The notes beneath the pieces are model-generated. The model saw only the letters and a program-made list of their open reading frames with translations. It was not told the origin of the DNA and ran no database searches. A stretch of DNA of 61,312 bases from Burkholderiaceae bacterium 16 (lineage in GTDB: Bacteria; Pseudomonadota; Gammaproteobacteria; Burkholderiales; Burkholderiaceae): positions 1 to 61,312 of the forward strand of contig JYOD01000024.1 in assembly GCA_000955785.1 (NCBI GenBank). Reading direction: 5' to 3'. Positions within the stretch are counted from its first letter, which is position 1; every line of letters starts with the position of its first letter. Shown one piece after another: positions 51,465-60,014 of this stretch. The position numbers and the translations under genes are program-made.

Positions 51465-52541
51465 ATGCAGAACGGAAAAGATGCCGCCCGCGACGCAACT
51501 GCCGCCAGCCCCTGGCAGGTGCCGGACCTGACGCCGGACCGGCTGTTGCAGCTCGGCATGGGCTTCTGGGCCGCCAAGACCCTCCTGAGCGCGGTGGAGC
51601 TTGGTGTGTTCACGCAACTGGCAAAGGCACCGCAGGACGCGGCGGCACTGAGCGCCGTGCTTGGCCTGCATCCGCGTGGCGCGGTGGATTTTCTCGACGC
51701 GCTGGTGGCGTTGCACGCACTCGAACGCGAAGACGGCAAGCCCGGCAATCTCTACCGCAACACGCCCGACGCCGAGCTGTTCCTGGACAAGGCCAAGCCC
51801 ACCTACGTGGGCGGCTTGCTGGAAATGGCCAATGCGCGGCTGTATCCGAGCTGGGCGTCGCTCACGGACTCGCTGCGCACCGGCCGCCCGCAAAGCGAGG
51901 CCGCCGAAGAGGGAGACCTCTTCGCGGCGATCTATCGCGACGAGCAGAGCCTGCGCGGATTCCTGCAAGCCATGACCGGCGTCAGCCTGGCCGCCGCCCA
52001 GTCCATGGCGCGCAAATTCCCGTGGGCGGAATGCCAGACCTTTATCGACATCGGCGCCGCGCAAGGCGCGCTTCCGGTGCAGATCGCACTGGCCCACCCG
52101 CACCTGCGCGGCGGCGGCTTCGACCTGCCGGCGGTTGGCCCGGTGTTCCAGGAATATGTCGCCGCGCATGGCCTGCAGGACCGCCTGCGCTTTTACCCCG
52201 GCGATTTCTTCGCAGACCCTTGCCCGCACGCGGATGTACTGATCATGGGCCACATCCTCCACGACTGGGATATCGATCAGAAGCTTTACCTGCTGGAGAA
52301 GTGCTACTCGGCACTGCCGGCCGGTGGGCGCCTGATTGTCTACGACGCCATGATCGACGATGCGCGCCGGCAAAACGCCTTCGGTTTGCTGATGAGCCTG
52401 AACATGCTGATCGAAACGCCGGGCGGCTTCGATTACACCGGCGCGCAGTGCTGCGCATGGGCCCGGCAGGTGGGTTTTGCGCAGGCGCGCGTGGAGCCGC
52501 TCAGCGGGCCGGATTCCATGATGATCGCAACCCGGCAATAG
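51465..52541 (+). CDS. Class I SAM-dependent O-methyltransferase (ASMT/hydroxyneurosporene type)
   Basis: The 358-residue enzyme has an N-terminal winged-helix dimerisation domain (residues 20-100; LGMGFWAAKTLLSAVELGVF, LDALVALHALERED). The catalytic domain binds SAM at TFIDIGAAQGALPVQIALAH near 192-211. GHILHDWDIDQKLYLLEKCY near 262-281 contains the catalytic His of plant-type O-methyltransferases. It probably methylates a small hydroxylated molecule. The ferritin-like gene follows after 42 bp with its own ribosome site. Confidence 0.92.
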   Translation: MQNGKDAARDATAASPWQVPDLTPDRLLQLGMGFWAAKTLLSAVELGVFTQLAKAPQDAAALSAVLGLHPRGAVDFLDALVALHALEREDGKPGNLYRNTPDAELFLDKAKPTYVGGLLEMANARLYPSWASLTDSLRTGRPQSEAAEEGDLFAAIYRDEQSLRGFLQAMTGVSLAAAQSMARKFPWAECQTFIDIGAAQGALPVQIALAHPHLRGGGFDLPAVGPVFQEYVAAHGLQDRLRFYPGDFFADPCPHADVLIMGHILHDWDIDQKLYLLEKCYSALPAGGRLIVYDAMIDDARRQNAFGLLMSLNMLIETPGGFDYTGAQCCAWARQVGFAQARVEPLSGPDSMMIATRQ

Positions 52542-52583
52542 CAGCACAGCATCGCAATGCCGACACGACGGGAAGGAGCTGCC

Positions 52584-53048
52584 ATGGCCGAAATTGAAAA
52601 AGACAAGGTGGTAAGCGTGCTCAACCGGATCCTCGAAGCCGAGCTTGCCGGGGTGGTCCGCTACACCCATTACTCGCTGCTGGTCTTCGGCTTTGGCCGC
52701 ATCCCGATCGTTTCCTGGCTGCGCGAGCAGGCTAACGAATCGCTGCTGCATGCGCAGCAGGCCGGGGAATGGATCACCACACTCGGCGCCTATCCGTCGC
52801 TGGCCATCGGCAAGCTGCTCGACAGCCATACCTTCGATACCGCAGCCATGCTGCGCGAATCGCTGGAGGCGGAGAACGCCGCCCTCAAGCTGTATCGCGA
52901 GTTGCTGGCGCTGGTAGAAGACCGCTCGGTGGCGCTGGAGGAGTTCGCGCGCCAGATGATCCAGATCGAAGAACTGCACGCGGGCGAGGTAGACAAGATG
53001 CTGCGCAAGCCAGGGCAATCCGCGGCCTTCGCGCCGCCACCGGCCTGA
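52584..53048 (+). CDS. Bacterioferritin/DPS-like ferritin-family protein
   Basis: This 154-residue four-helix protein has diiron ligands in ILEAELAGVVRYTHYSLLVF (Glu), ESLLHAQQAGEWI (ExxH), LEAENAALKLYRELL (Glu) and IEELHAGEVDKM (ExxH). Length fits bacterioferritin, which stores iron by oxidising Fe2+. The usual Met52 haem ligand cannot be placed with certainty. AAGGAG precedes ATG 52584. It lies 42 bp after the O-methyltransferase gene, so the two may be co-transcribed. Confidence 0.88.
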   Translation: MAEIEKDKVVSVLNRILEAELAGVVRYTHYSLLVFGFGRIPIVSWLREQANESLLHAQQAGEWITTLGAYPSLAIGKLLDSHTFDTAAMLRESLEAENAALKLYRELLALVEDRSVALEEFARQMIQIEELHAGEVDKMLRKPGQSAAFAPPPA

Positions 53049-53128
53049 CGCCATCCGTCGGCCAGCCGCGAGTCGCGGGCGGGCCCAGAAGTCCTGGTCG
53101 GCTTGCCCGACACGGTCTACCGTATTTT

Positions 53129-53521
53129 TCATATACCCGGAGGCTGCCTTGCGCGCGCTCCGGGTCGCGCCTGGATGGCGGCGCACATGGCTTCGTGCTC
53201 CCGGCGGATCCGCGGCATCTCGGCTTCGATGCCGCGGCGCAACTCGATGATGCGCACTACGCCCCGCGCCGGATTGTCGTCGCCGGGCTCGAGCCGCAAA
53301 ACCTCAGTGGCCTTGGGATCGAGCACCAAGGTGCCGCTGCCCTGCCTCGTCTCCACCAGGCCTTCTGACTTCAGCCGCGAAATAGCCTCGCGCACCACCG
53401 TACGGCTCTCGCCGTATTGCCCGGTCATGAACTTCCCGGTAAGCAGGCGCGCATCGACGGGGTAGGTGCCCCTGCGGATCTGGCTTGCGAGCAACTCGGT
53501 GATACGATCTGCCAGGGTCAT
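53129..53521 (-). pseudogene. GntR/FCD regulator, truncated
   Basis: The first 103 residues are a normal GntR winged helix (LADRITELLASQIRRGTYPV, MTGQYGESRTVVREAISRLK, GLVETRQGSGTLVLDP) and the start of an FCD domain (VVRIIELRRGIEAEMP). It then jumps to RIRREHEAMCAAIQARPGAR and stops: about 100 residues of the ligand domain are lost by an apparent internal deletion plus a frame change. The DNA-binding part could still be made. It is divergent from a dehydrogenase gene (53639). Confidence 0.8.
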
Positions 53522-53638
53522 CGCACTTGCCGGCTTCCCGGGCGCTGTGGAGCGCCGGGACTACCTGGAAATCAAAGGCATCTGCGCCGGCGGCCCCGGC
53601 AAGCGCGCCGCAATAGCCAGCACAAGAACGGAGACAGC

Positions 53639-54526
53639 ATGAAGACAATCGGCATGATCGGCATCGGCATGATGGGCCATGGCATCGCCACCAATATCGC
53701 AAAGCACGGCCACCCGATGGTGCTGCTGGACCATCCCGGGAACCAGCCGCTGGACAACCTGCTGGCTGCCGGCGCCGCCACCGTCGCCAGCCCGGCCGCG
53801 CTGGCGCGCGCGGTGGATGTCGTGATCCTGTGCGTCACCGGCACGCCGGAAGTGGAAGACGTGCTGTTCCGCCCGGATGGCGTGATCGCCGGCCTGCGCC
53901 CGGGCGCCGTGGTGATCGACTGCTCCACCGCCATCCCCTCCTCCACCGAGCGCATTGCCGCCGCGGTGGCTGAGGCCGGCGGGCGCTTCCTCGACGCTCC
54001 CATGACGCGCACGCCAAAGGAAGCCGCCGAAGGCCGCCTCAACCTAATCGTCGGCGGCGACCGCGCGCTGTTCGACGAATGCCGGCCACTGCTGGCCTGC
54101 TTCGCCGAGAACATCGTCTACGCCGGGCCGGCCGGCTCAGGCCACCGGCTCAAGCTGTTGCACAACTATGTATCGCTGGGCTTTTCCGCGGTGCTGGCCG
54201 AAGCCGCTGCCTGTGCCCAGCGCTCCGGCGTGGACCCGGCCGTGCTGGTGGAAGTGCTCGCCAAGGGCGGCGGCGACGGCGTCATCCTGAACCGCCTGCG
54301 CCCCTACATCGAGTCGCAGGACAACTCGGGCTTCCGCTTCTCGATCGCCAATGCGCTCAAGGACATGGGCTACTACACCACCATGGCGCAGGAACTCGGC
54401 GCGGCAAGCGCGACGGCGGAGGCAGTCCGGGATACTTACGAGCGCGCCAGCCACAGCGAGCGGGCGCTGCCCACGGTGCCGGAGCTGATAACCATCCTGG
54501 GCGATCCGGCAGGGAAAACGCACTGA
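53639..54526 (+). CDS. 3-hydroxyisobutyrate dehydrogenase family NAD(P)-dependent oxidoreductase
   Basis: This 295-residue beta-hydroxyacid dehydrogenase begins MKTIGMIGIGMMGHGIATNI (Rossmann loop). It has LDAPMTRTPKEAAEGRLNLI near 119-138, the substrate-binding motif, and the catalytic Lys in GSGHRLKLLHNYVSLGFSAV near 166-185. It oxidises 3-hydroxyisobutyrate, tartronate semialdehyde or a similar acid. An upstream in-frame region is not coding. The divergent regulator gene is damaged, so control may have changed. Confidence 0.92.
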   Translation: MKTIGMIGIGMMGHGIATNIAKHGHPMVLLDHPGNQPLDNLLAAGAATVASPAALARAVDVVILCVTGTPEVEDVLFRPDGVIAGLRPGAVVIDCSTAIPSSTERIAAAVAEAGGRFLDAPMTRTPKEAAEGRLNLIVGGDRALFDECRPLLACFAENIVYAGPAGSGHRLKLLHNYVSLGFSAVLAEAAACAQRSGVDPAVLVEVLAKGGGDGVILNRLRPYIESQDNSGFRFSIANALKDMGYYTTMAQELGAASATAEAVRDTYERASHSERALPTVPELITILGDPAGKTH

Positions 54527-54558
54527 ACGGAGTCCTGTCCCGGGGCCGGAGCGCCAAT

Positions 54559-54598
54559 AAAAAAACGCTGCAGGGCGGCATCGATGCCACTCTGCAGC
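54559..54598 (-). terminator. Terminator of the small exported protein gene
   Basis: Read on the minus strand, GCTGCAG and CTGCAGC form a stem around an inner palindrome GGCATCGATGCC, followed by seven T. It also lies just after the convergent dehydrogenase gene and may stop both transcripts. Confidence 0.8.
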
Positions 54599-54627
54599 AT
54601 TCGGTTTCAGGCGTACGGCACGCCCGG

Positions 54628-54876
54628 TCAGATGCCAAGGATCGTCTTGGCCTCGCCAAGCGACTTCATCGCCTCGTCATGCTTGCCGGCCTTGTGATAG
54701 GCCTCGCCGTCGGCGCGCAGCTTGGCCACCTTGGCGGCGTCTTCCGGCGATAACGCCGGCTTGGTGGCCAGCTTGGCGTCGATCGCCTTCATCTCGTTCG
54801 GGCAATTGTGGGCCAGCGCGAGGCTGCTTGTGCCTAGCAGGACAAGCGCGGCGAGAATGGAAAGGAACTTGCGCAC
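54628..54876 (-). CDS. Small exported helical protein
   Basis: The 82-residue protein begins at a GTG (VRKFLSILAALVLLGTSSLA, signal peptide cut near AHN) with AAGGAGA at good spacing. The mature 60 residues are Ala/Lys/Asp-rich helices (NCPNEMKAIDAKLATKPALS; AAKVAKLRADGEAYHKAGKH), like half of a TPR unit. It ends at a strong terminator. Function unknown; similar small periplasmic proteins are common in Burkholderiaceae. Confidence 0.8.
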   Translation of the reverse strand: MRKFLSILAALVLLGTSSLALAHNCPNEMKAIDAKLATKPALSPEDAAKVAKLRADGEAYHKAGKHDEAMKSLGEAKTILGI

Positions 54877-55200
54877 GGCGGTCTCCTTCACGATGCAGGG
54901 CGGATATTCAGCATAGTTCATCGGGAGCGGCAAAGCGGCGCCCGCCGGACTGGTGCGTCGGGCGGCAGCGCTTGTACGCCCAACGGGTCAGCGTCTTGCG
55001 TTTTTCGGTGCCTCGGGGAGATACCTGGCCCGGTTCCCGGGGGCAGGCTGGATGTGACCGGTAGACAACGTGCGCGCACCCTTTCCAGCGCGCCGCGCTC
55101 CGGAAGTCCGTAAAACCAATGCGGACTGCCGCCGGGCATGGAAAATGCGGCCTTGCACGGGTGCTATCATCCAGCGGCTCTACCCTCCGCAATCGTGCCG
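54877..55200. other. 324-bp gap, nothing recognised
   Basis: The stretch upstream of the small exported gene and before the TAXI gene contains no frame with a ribosome site or family likeness. It must hold both promoters, but no clear boxes can be named. Confidence 0.4.
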
Positions 55201-56565
55201 ATGACGCCCGACCCCACGCCAGAAAAACCCAGACCAATCACTGCGCTCCCCGATATCCACCGATTGCGCGCCCGTTTCGTCGCCATTTCCTGGCGCGACC
55301 TGGCTGTGTCCTTTGGTCCCGCGCTTGTATTCAGCCTCGCGGCGCTGTGGCTGGCGGTCTGGCTGGTGCAGCCGGCGCCGCCGAACACCATCTCCATCAG
55401 CGCAGGCCCCAAGGGCAGCTCCTTCCATGACGCGGCCGAGAAGTACGCACAGATCCTCGCGCGCAATGGCATCAAGCTGAATGTGCTGGTCTCCGAGGGC
55501 TCGCTGGACAATGTGCGGCGGCTGGCCGACGGCAAGCAGGCAGTCGACCTGGCATTGGTGCAGAGCGGCATCTCCAGTGAGGTGGACAAGGACGGACTGG
55601 TCTCGCTGGGCGGCGTGTTCTATGCTCCGATCTCCGTGCTGTACCGCGGCAAGGAAATGCACAAGCTGTCCGACTTCCGCAAGTCGCGCATCGCCATCGG
55701 CCGCGAAGGCAGCGGTGCCCGCGTGCTGGCCCTGGCCTTGCTCAAGGCAAACGGCATCGAGCCTGGCGGCAGCGCCAGCCTCATCGCATACGATGGCGAC
55801 GACGCCGCGCAAGCGCTGGTCGACGGCGAGATCGACGTAGCCATGCTCACCGGCGATTCCGCCACGGGCCCGACCATGCGCAAGCTGTTCCGCACGCCAG
55901 GCATCCGCCTGCTGGATTTCGCCCAGGCCGATGCGTATACCCGGCGCTTCCTTTACCTGCAGAAACTGGTGCTGCCCACCGGCGTATTCGACCTCGGCAA
56001 GAACCTGCCGTCGCATCCCATCCGCCTGATCAGCCCGACGGTGGAACTGGTGGCGCGCGACACCCTGCACCCCGCGCTGTCCGACCTGCTGATCGAAGCC
56101 GCGCGCGAGGTCCACGGCAAAGCCAGCCTGATGCAGAATGCCGGGCAGTTTCCCTCCGCGACCGCACACGAGTTTCCGCTGAGCGACGATGCCACCCGCT
56201 ACTACGCATCGGGCAAGGGCTTCCTCTACCGGCATCTCCCGTTCTGGCTGGCGAGCCTGCTCGACCGCGCACTGGTGGTGCTGGTGCCTATTATCGTGAT
56301 CCTGATTCCGGCCTTCCGGCTGGTGCCTTCGCTGTACAGCTGGCGCGTCAAATCCCGCATCTATCGCTGGTACGGCGCCTTGATAGAAATCGAGCGCGTC
56401 GCGCTGGTGAACCCCACCGACGAGGAAAAGACCGAGCTGGCTGCGCGCCTCGACCAGATCGAGGAGGCGGTGAACAGGATGAAGATGCCGCTCGCCTACG
56501 CCGACCAGTTCTATGTACTGCGCGAGCATATTGTCTTCGTCCGGCGCAGGCTGACCGGATCGTAG
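55201..56565 (+). CDS. TAXI family TRAP-type solute receptor with two membrane anchors
   Basis: The 454-residue protein has an N-terminal anchor (FGPALVFSLAALWLAVWLVQ, residues 36-55). The TAXI fold follows: ISISAGPKGSSFHDAAEKYA, VSEGSLDNVRRLADGKQAVD, VDLALVQSGI, and FRKSRIAIGREGSGARVLAL near 155-174. A second anchor lies at FWLASLLDRALVVLVPIIVI (near 344-363), then a cytoplasmic helical tail. Binding is likely to carboxylates or glutamate. Both ends are membrane-fixed and no TRAP permease gene is nearby, so a sensing or coupling role is possible. Confidence 0.9.
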   Translation: MTPDPTPEKPRPITALPDIHRLRARFVAISWRDLAVSFGPALVFSLAALWLAVWLVQPAPPNTISISAGPKGSSFHDAAEKYAQILARNGIKLNVLVSEGSLDNVRRLADGKQAVDLALVQSGISSEVDKDGLVSLGGVFYAPISVLYRGKEMHKLSDFRKSRIAIGREGSGARVLALALLKANGIEPGGSASLIAYDGDDAAQALVDGEIDVAMLTGDSATGPTMRKLFRTPGIRLLDFAQADAYTRRFLYLQKLVLPTGVFDLGKNLPSHPIRLISPTVELVARDTLHPALSDLLIEAAREVHGKASLMQNAGQFPSATAHEFPLSDDATRYYASGKGFLYRHLPFWLASLLDRALVVLVPIIVILIPAFRLVPSLYSWRVKSRIYRWYGALIEIERVALVNPTDEEKTELAARLDQIEEAVNRMKMPLAYADQFYVLREHIVFVRRRLTGS

Positions 56566-56852
56566 CAAGCGCATCAAGGCAGGGGCAACCGGCCTGCCCG
56601 GCGCAAGGATGAGGTGCATGGCCGGGTTCGGCTGCGGATTCAACTGGGTGATCCGGGCGCTTGCTGCGCACAATTGATGGGGTCAGACAACGAGCTTGGC
56701 AACTTCAATCAGAAAACTGCACAAAAACTCACCCTTTGGCCGCTACCAGACAGCTGTGACCTGACGGCCAGCCCCAAACCGCGCCCGTTACCTTCGCGAA
56801 TTCTTGCGTCCATAGGACACCTTCAGTTTTGCCTCAACATGCATTGGCAGCC

Positions 56853-57941
56853 TTAACGCCGGCCGGTGACAGGAATCGTCAGCACCGGCGCTGCGGAGCT
56901 GACCCCCGCCGGTGCGCCTGCCAGCAGTTGCAGGACTGTGAACCATTGCTTGCTTAACTGGTCGTCGCCGTCTATGTAGTACCACCTGCCTCGATATTGC
57001 GTTGCTACCCGCGCATCAGCTGGCGGAGCGCTTCCCGAACGAATTCGCAAGTCACCGGCTGCCGGGCCAGGAGCAGGTTGACGGGCCACGCCCGACGTGT
57101 CAGAGGCCAAGTCGATAGTGGCGCCTGCGATTCGAATCATGTCGAACAGCGATCGCGTCTCGATGGCAATGCTGCCCGGATCCGGCGAGCCGACGGAGAG
57201 CTGGACGGGAATCGTGATGTCGTCGCCGGCAAGCACCGGAGACTTCACGCCGAGCAACGAAAGCAGCTTCGCGACCTCACGAGTGTTATCTGGCGAATAA
57301 CTGTGTATCACCAAACCATAGCCACTCTGACTGCCCGCGAGTTGCACCCAGTAGAGCACCCCGCGCCGCTGCAGGAGGCTTGCGGTGGCTACGACCTGCT
57401 CGAACCGAGGGTCGACGATGAGTAGCGGTGGATCTGGAAAATCAGGGTTGCGCAAGTTGTTAATGCGCCTGACGATCATATTCCAGACCTGCTCCGGCGT
57501 GGCCGCGCTGTTCAGCATCAAGAAAGTGCGCTCCATCGTCGTTTCCGCGCCGAGATGCCGTAGGAGTTCGTCGCCCGCGAGAGGTGCGTAGGAGATGGTG
57601 GGATTCTGCTCCGTCGTGAGCATGCCGGCAAACGGAACGAGGTTGCCAGCGTAGTTGCTCGCCGGCCCGAAGCCCGCCTGCACTGTTGCCGAAGCCGTGA
57701 CTGAAACGTTTGCGGTCACTGAAGCCACCGTAAGAAAGCCTACACTGTCATAAAATCGCGTTCTCACGATGTTCTGCAGGAGTTGCTCGTCCCCGGTGGC
57801 GAGTATCGCGCTATTGTAGGCCGGTCGGCCGGCGCGGATCATGTCTGGCCCGACCCAATTCGTGCATCCAGAAACGAGTGCCGCGCCGGCGCAGGCAAGA
57901 GCGAGTCTTGCATTGCGACGAGACTTGCCAATGCTGAACAT
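56853..57941 (-). CDS. Lipoprotein of unknown function
   Basis: The 362-residue protein starts MFSIGKSRRNARLALACAGA and has the lipobox LVSGC (Cys26). Recognisable internal landmarks are RAGRPAYNSAILATGDEQLL, VRTRFYDSVGFLTVASVTAN, ERTFLMLNSAATPEQVWNMI and QYRGRWYYIDGDDQLSKQWF. The last three recall outer-membrane lipoproteins of unnamed families. It starts at 57941 with GGAGGAG. It is divergent from the ion-channel gene at 58662, a pairing that may be functional. I do not recognise a family. Confidence 0.8.
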   Translation of the reverse strand: MFSIGKSRRNARLALACAGAALVSGCTNWVGPDMIRAGRPAYNSAILATGDEQLLQNIVRTRFYDSVGFLTVASVTANVSVTASATVQAGFGPASNYAGNLVPFAGMLTTEQNPTISYAPLAGDELLRHLGAETTMERTFLMLNSAATPEQVWNMIVRRINNLRNPDFPDPPLLIVDPRFEQVVATASLLQRRGVLYWVQLAGSQSGYGLVIHSYSPDNTREVAKLLSLLGVKSPVLAGDDITIPVQLSVGSPDPGSIAIETRSLFDMIRIAGATIDLASDTSGVARQPAPGPAAGDLRIRSGSAPPADARVATQYRGRWYYIDGDDQLSKQWFTVLQLLAGAPAGVSSAAPVLTIPVTGRR

Positions 57942-58661
57942 GTCTCCTCCGCATAGCGTGGCGAACCGCGCCAAATTATTCTTCGTAGTTTATATCCAAC
58001 GATACCGAATTCGGCTTGACCGCCGGCATCTGCTCGTCGTCGCTCAAGCACGTGCGGCACTTCAAGCGGCGCGCCCAGGCTGGCACGGCCACGGTAAATG
58101 TGCCCACGGCGGGTGTCGACAACCACGTGCCTTTCGTCGGTCGCAGGAGTTCCCGCCTGGGCGCGCGCGAGCAAGGCAGCTACGCTGCCTGTTTCCACGA
58201 CCGCGTATATCGCTGGCCGACCTTTCTGCTGGCAGATCCCTGCCTGAAGACCAGGGAGAGGCCATCCATGCAGGACAACTCCGGCAAGCTTGACGGTCGT
58301 GTACCCGAAATCGCGATCTCGAGTGTCGTGCGGCACTGCAGCATACCGTTCGCCTCGGGCTTACCAGATAATCCCTCGTGAATGGCTTATCCTGAAGGAT
58401 GCATGTTCTTCACAGACAAGTACAAGAAGTGATAGCGAGCTGTCGTAAGTACTGGCAGCCCCATTCAGGTCTTCGCATCAGCTCAGAGATTTTTCGGTCG
58501 ATTGAAGTGCTTACAAAGTGCGCCACGAGGCGCTCGACACGACGAATGAATGACGATGAATCTTCGTGTGTCCTTCGCAGAAAACTGCAGGTAAAACGGC
58601 GAGCAACGTAATGCAGACCCGCAGACCCCTTTGATCATTTCCTTAACAGTTTAGGGGGTAA
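57942..58661. other. 720-bp gap with lower GC, no convincing gene
   Basis: The gap between the divergent lipoprotein and channel genes is less GC-rich than the rest of the window. Two overlapping long frames (57839-58336 minus, 57841-58293 plus) have no ribosome site or likeness to known proteins. The base composition suggests acquired or decayed sequence. Confidence 0.5.
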
Positions 58662-59465
58662 ATGATGTGGCTATATCGGGTCGATGAACCTCACCTTGGC
58701 GCGTTGCGAATACGCGAATGGCGCCGTCGTGTGCGCCATACGATCGGCTTGCTGATCCTGTTGCTCGTTGGCGCCGTCGTGGGGCTGGTGCTGCTTGATC
58801 GATCGAACGCACCGACCGGCACCAAACTGTTTGCAGCCTTGTGGGACGGCATGAACCTTGTCACCACGCTCGGCGACTTCTCCGAATTCGATGAGCAAAG
58901 AAAGGTGTTCATGCTGGTGGCCATGGTTGCGACAATGCTGGGCGGCGGCTACGCAGTGACAAGGCTTACAGGCATGCTGTCAGGCGACGACGTGATGGCC
59001 TATCGCGAGAACAGGGCGATGGAACGCAAGCTGGAAAAGCTCGCCAACCATGTCGTCGTGGTTGGCTTCGATTCGCTCGGTGAGTTGGTGGCGGGACAAC
59101 TACGCGAGGCAGGCGAGACAGTACTGGTCTTAGTCGCGGATCGGGGCACGGCCGAACGAGCGTGTGCTCATGAGTATATGGCCCTACTTGGCCCACCTGG
59201 TGTGTTCGACGACGTGCTCAGGCTCGCGCGGCTTGATTGTGCCAAAGCGCTTGTCGTAACTACCCACGACGCCGACAATAAGCTGACTGTCACATTGATG
59301 GCTCACACACTCAATCCTGCGCTCGCTATCGCCGCGGCCGGCGAGAATGACTTACGAAAAGCCCTACTTGAGAGCGCTGGCGCGTCGGACGTCGTGATCG
59401 GGGACGAGCTCATCGCGAATGCGCTTGTGAGCAAGCTCTTTACCCGTGTGGACGCGAGGATTTGA
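58662..59465 (+). CDS. Ion-channel/TrkA-N protein with a non-standard filter
   Basis: The 267-residue protein has helix 1 (GLLILLLVGAVVGLVLLDRS, residues 29-48), a pore loop (ALWDGMNLVTTLGDFSEFDE, 59-78), helix 2 (KVFMLVAMVATMLGGGYAVT, 81-100) and a cytoplasmic TrkA-N/RCK domain (NHVVVVGFDSLGELVAGQLREAG, from 129). The layout is that of a 2-helix K+ channel such as MthK. The filter is TTLGDF (68-73) instead of TVGYGD, so K+ selectivity is doubtful. It starts with GGGGG before ATG 58662. Confidence 0.85.
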   Translation: MMWLYRVDEPHLGALRIREWRRRVRHTIGLLILLLVGAVVGLVLLDRSNAPTGTKLFAALWDGMNLVTTLGDFSEFDEQRKVFMLVAMVATMLGGGYAVTRLTGMLSGDDVMAYRENRAMERKLEKLANHVVVVGFDSLGELVAGQLREAGETVLVLVADRGTAERACAHEYMALLGPPGVFDDVLRLARLDCAKALVVTTHDADNKLTVTLMAHTLNPALAIAAAGENDLRKALLESAGASDVVIGDELIANALVSKLFTRVDARI

Positions 59466-59540
59466 ATCCGGCAAGGGCTCGGCTGCACGGGCAGCGCAAT
59501 CGGACCAGTGCTCCGGTTTCTCTACATCATTTGTTGGCGG

Positions 59541-59883
59541 CTATCCGCAGCGCGTGCCGTTCACGCGTGATGCCGATCCATTTGGCGTTGCCATATCGTT
59601 GGCCACCTGTGCACGGCTGCCCACGCGCAGATTACCCAAATTCTGCTGCGTGGACTGTTGCCAGGCGACCATCGGCCAGCCGCACGTTGACACGTTAGAC
59701 GGTCTGGGTGCCGGTGCGCCTTTCGATCTGGTTGCACGCCACAGCGCCGATGACCGTGCCCAGCAAGCCTGGAACTTCCTGTTGCTTATTCACCGGCTCG
59801 ATTGATTCGACGCGACCATAAAGCACCGAATTTGGCTGAGCCTGGCAGATCGATTTCTGGAACGCACAATTGGTTTTAGACAT
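59541..59883 (-). pseudogene. SlyB-type glycine-zipper lipoprotein gene, broken
   Basis: On the minus strand the frame at 59695-59883 reads YGRVESIEPVNKQQEVPGLL then GTVIGAVACNQIERRTGTQT, typical of SlyB/Rick_17kDa proteins, but most of the Gly-rich zipper between GAVA and NQIE is deleted. Directly after GTQTV comes a TAA where Tyr (TAT/TAC) is expected, then RVNVRLADGR. One extra base near 59660 shifts the rest (QQSTQQNLGNLRVGSRAQVA) to a stop at 59541. At least three lesions make it a clear pseudogene. Confidence 0.75.
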
Positions 59884-60014
59884 AACATTGTCTTGTTGTC
59901 TGGCGCCTGTTGCAATTCTTCCTTGCGTCAGCCGGACATTAACAAAGTTTTACAACGAGACTGAGCGATCCAAACTATGCTCGCCAAGCCAACGATTTCC
60001 GAGGGGGACATATC

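Noticed and set aside
57839..58336. 165-codon minus-strand frame before the lipoprotein gene
   Set aside because: It overlaps the lipoprotein start in another frame, has no ribosome site and no family likeness. Kept only as possible decayed sequence.
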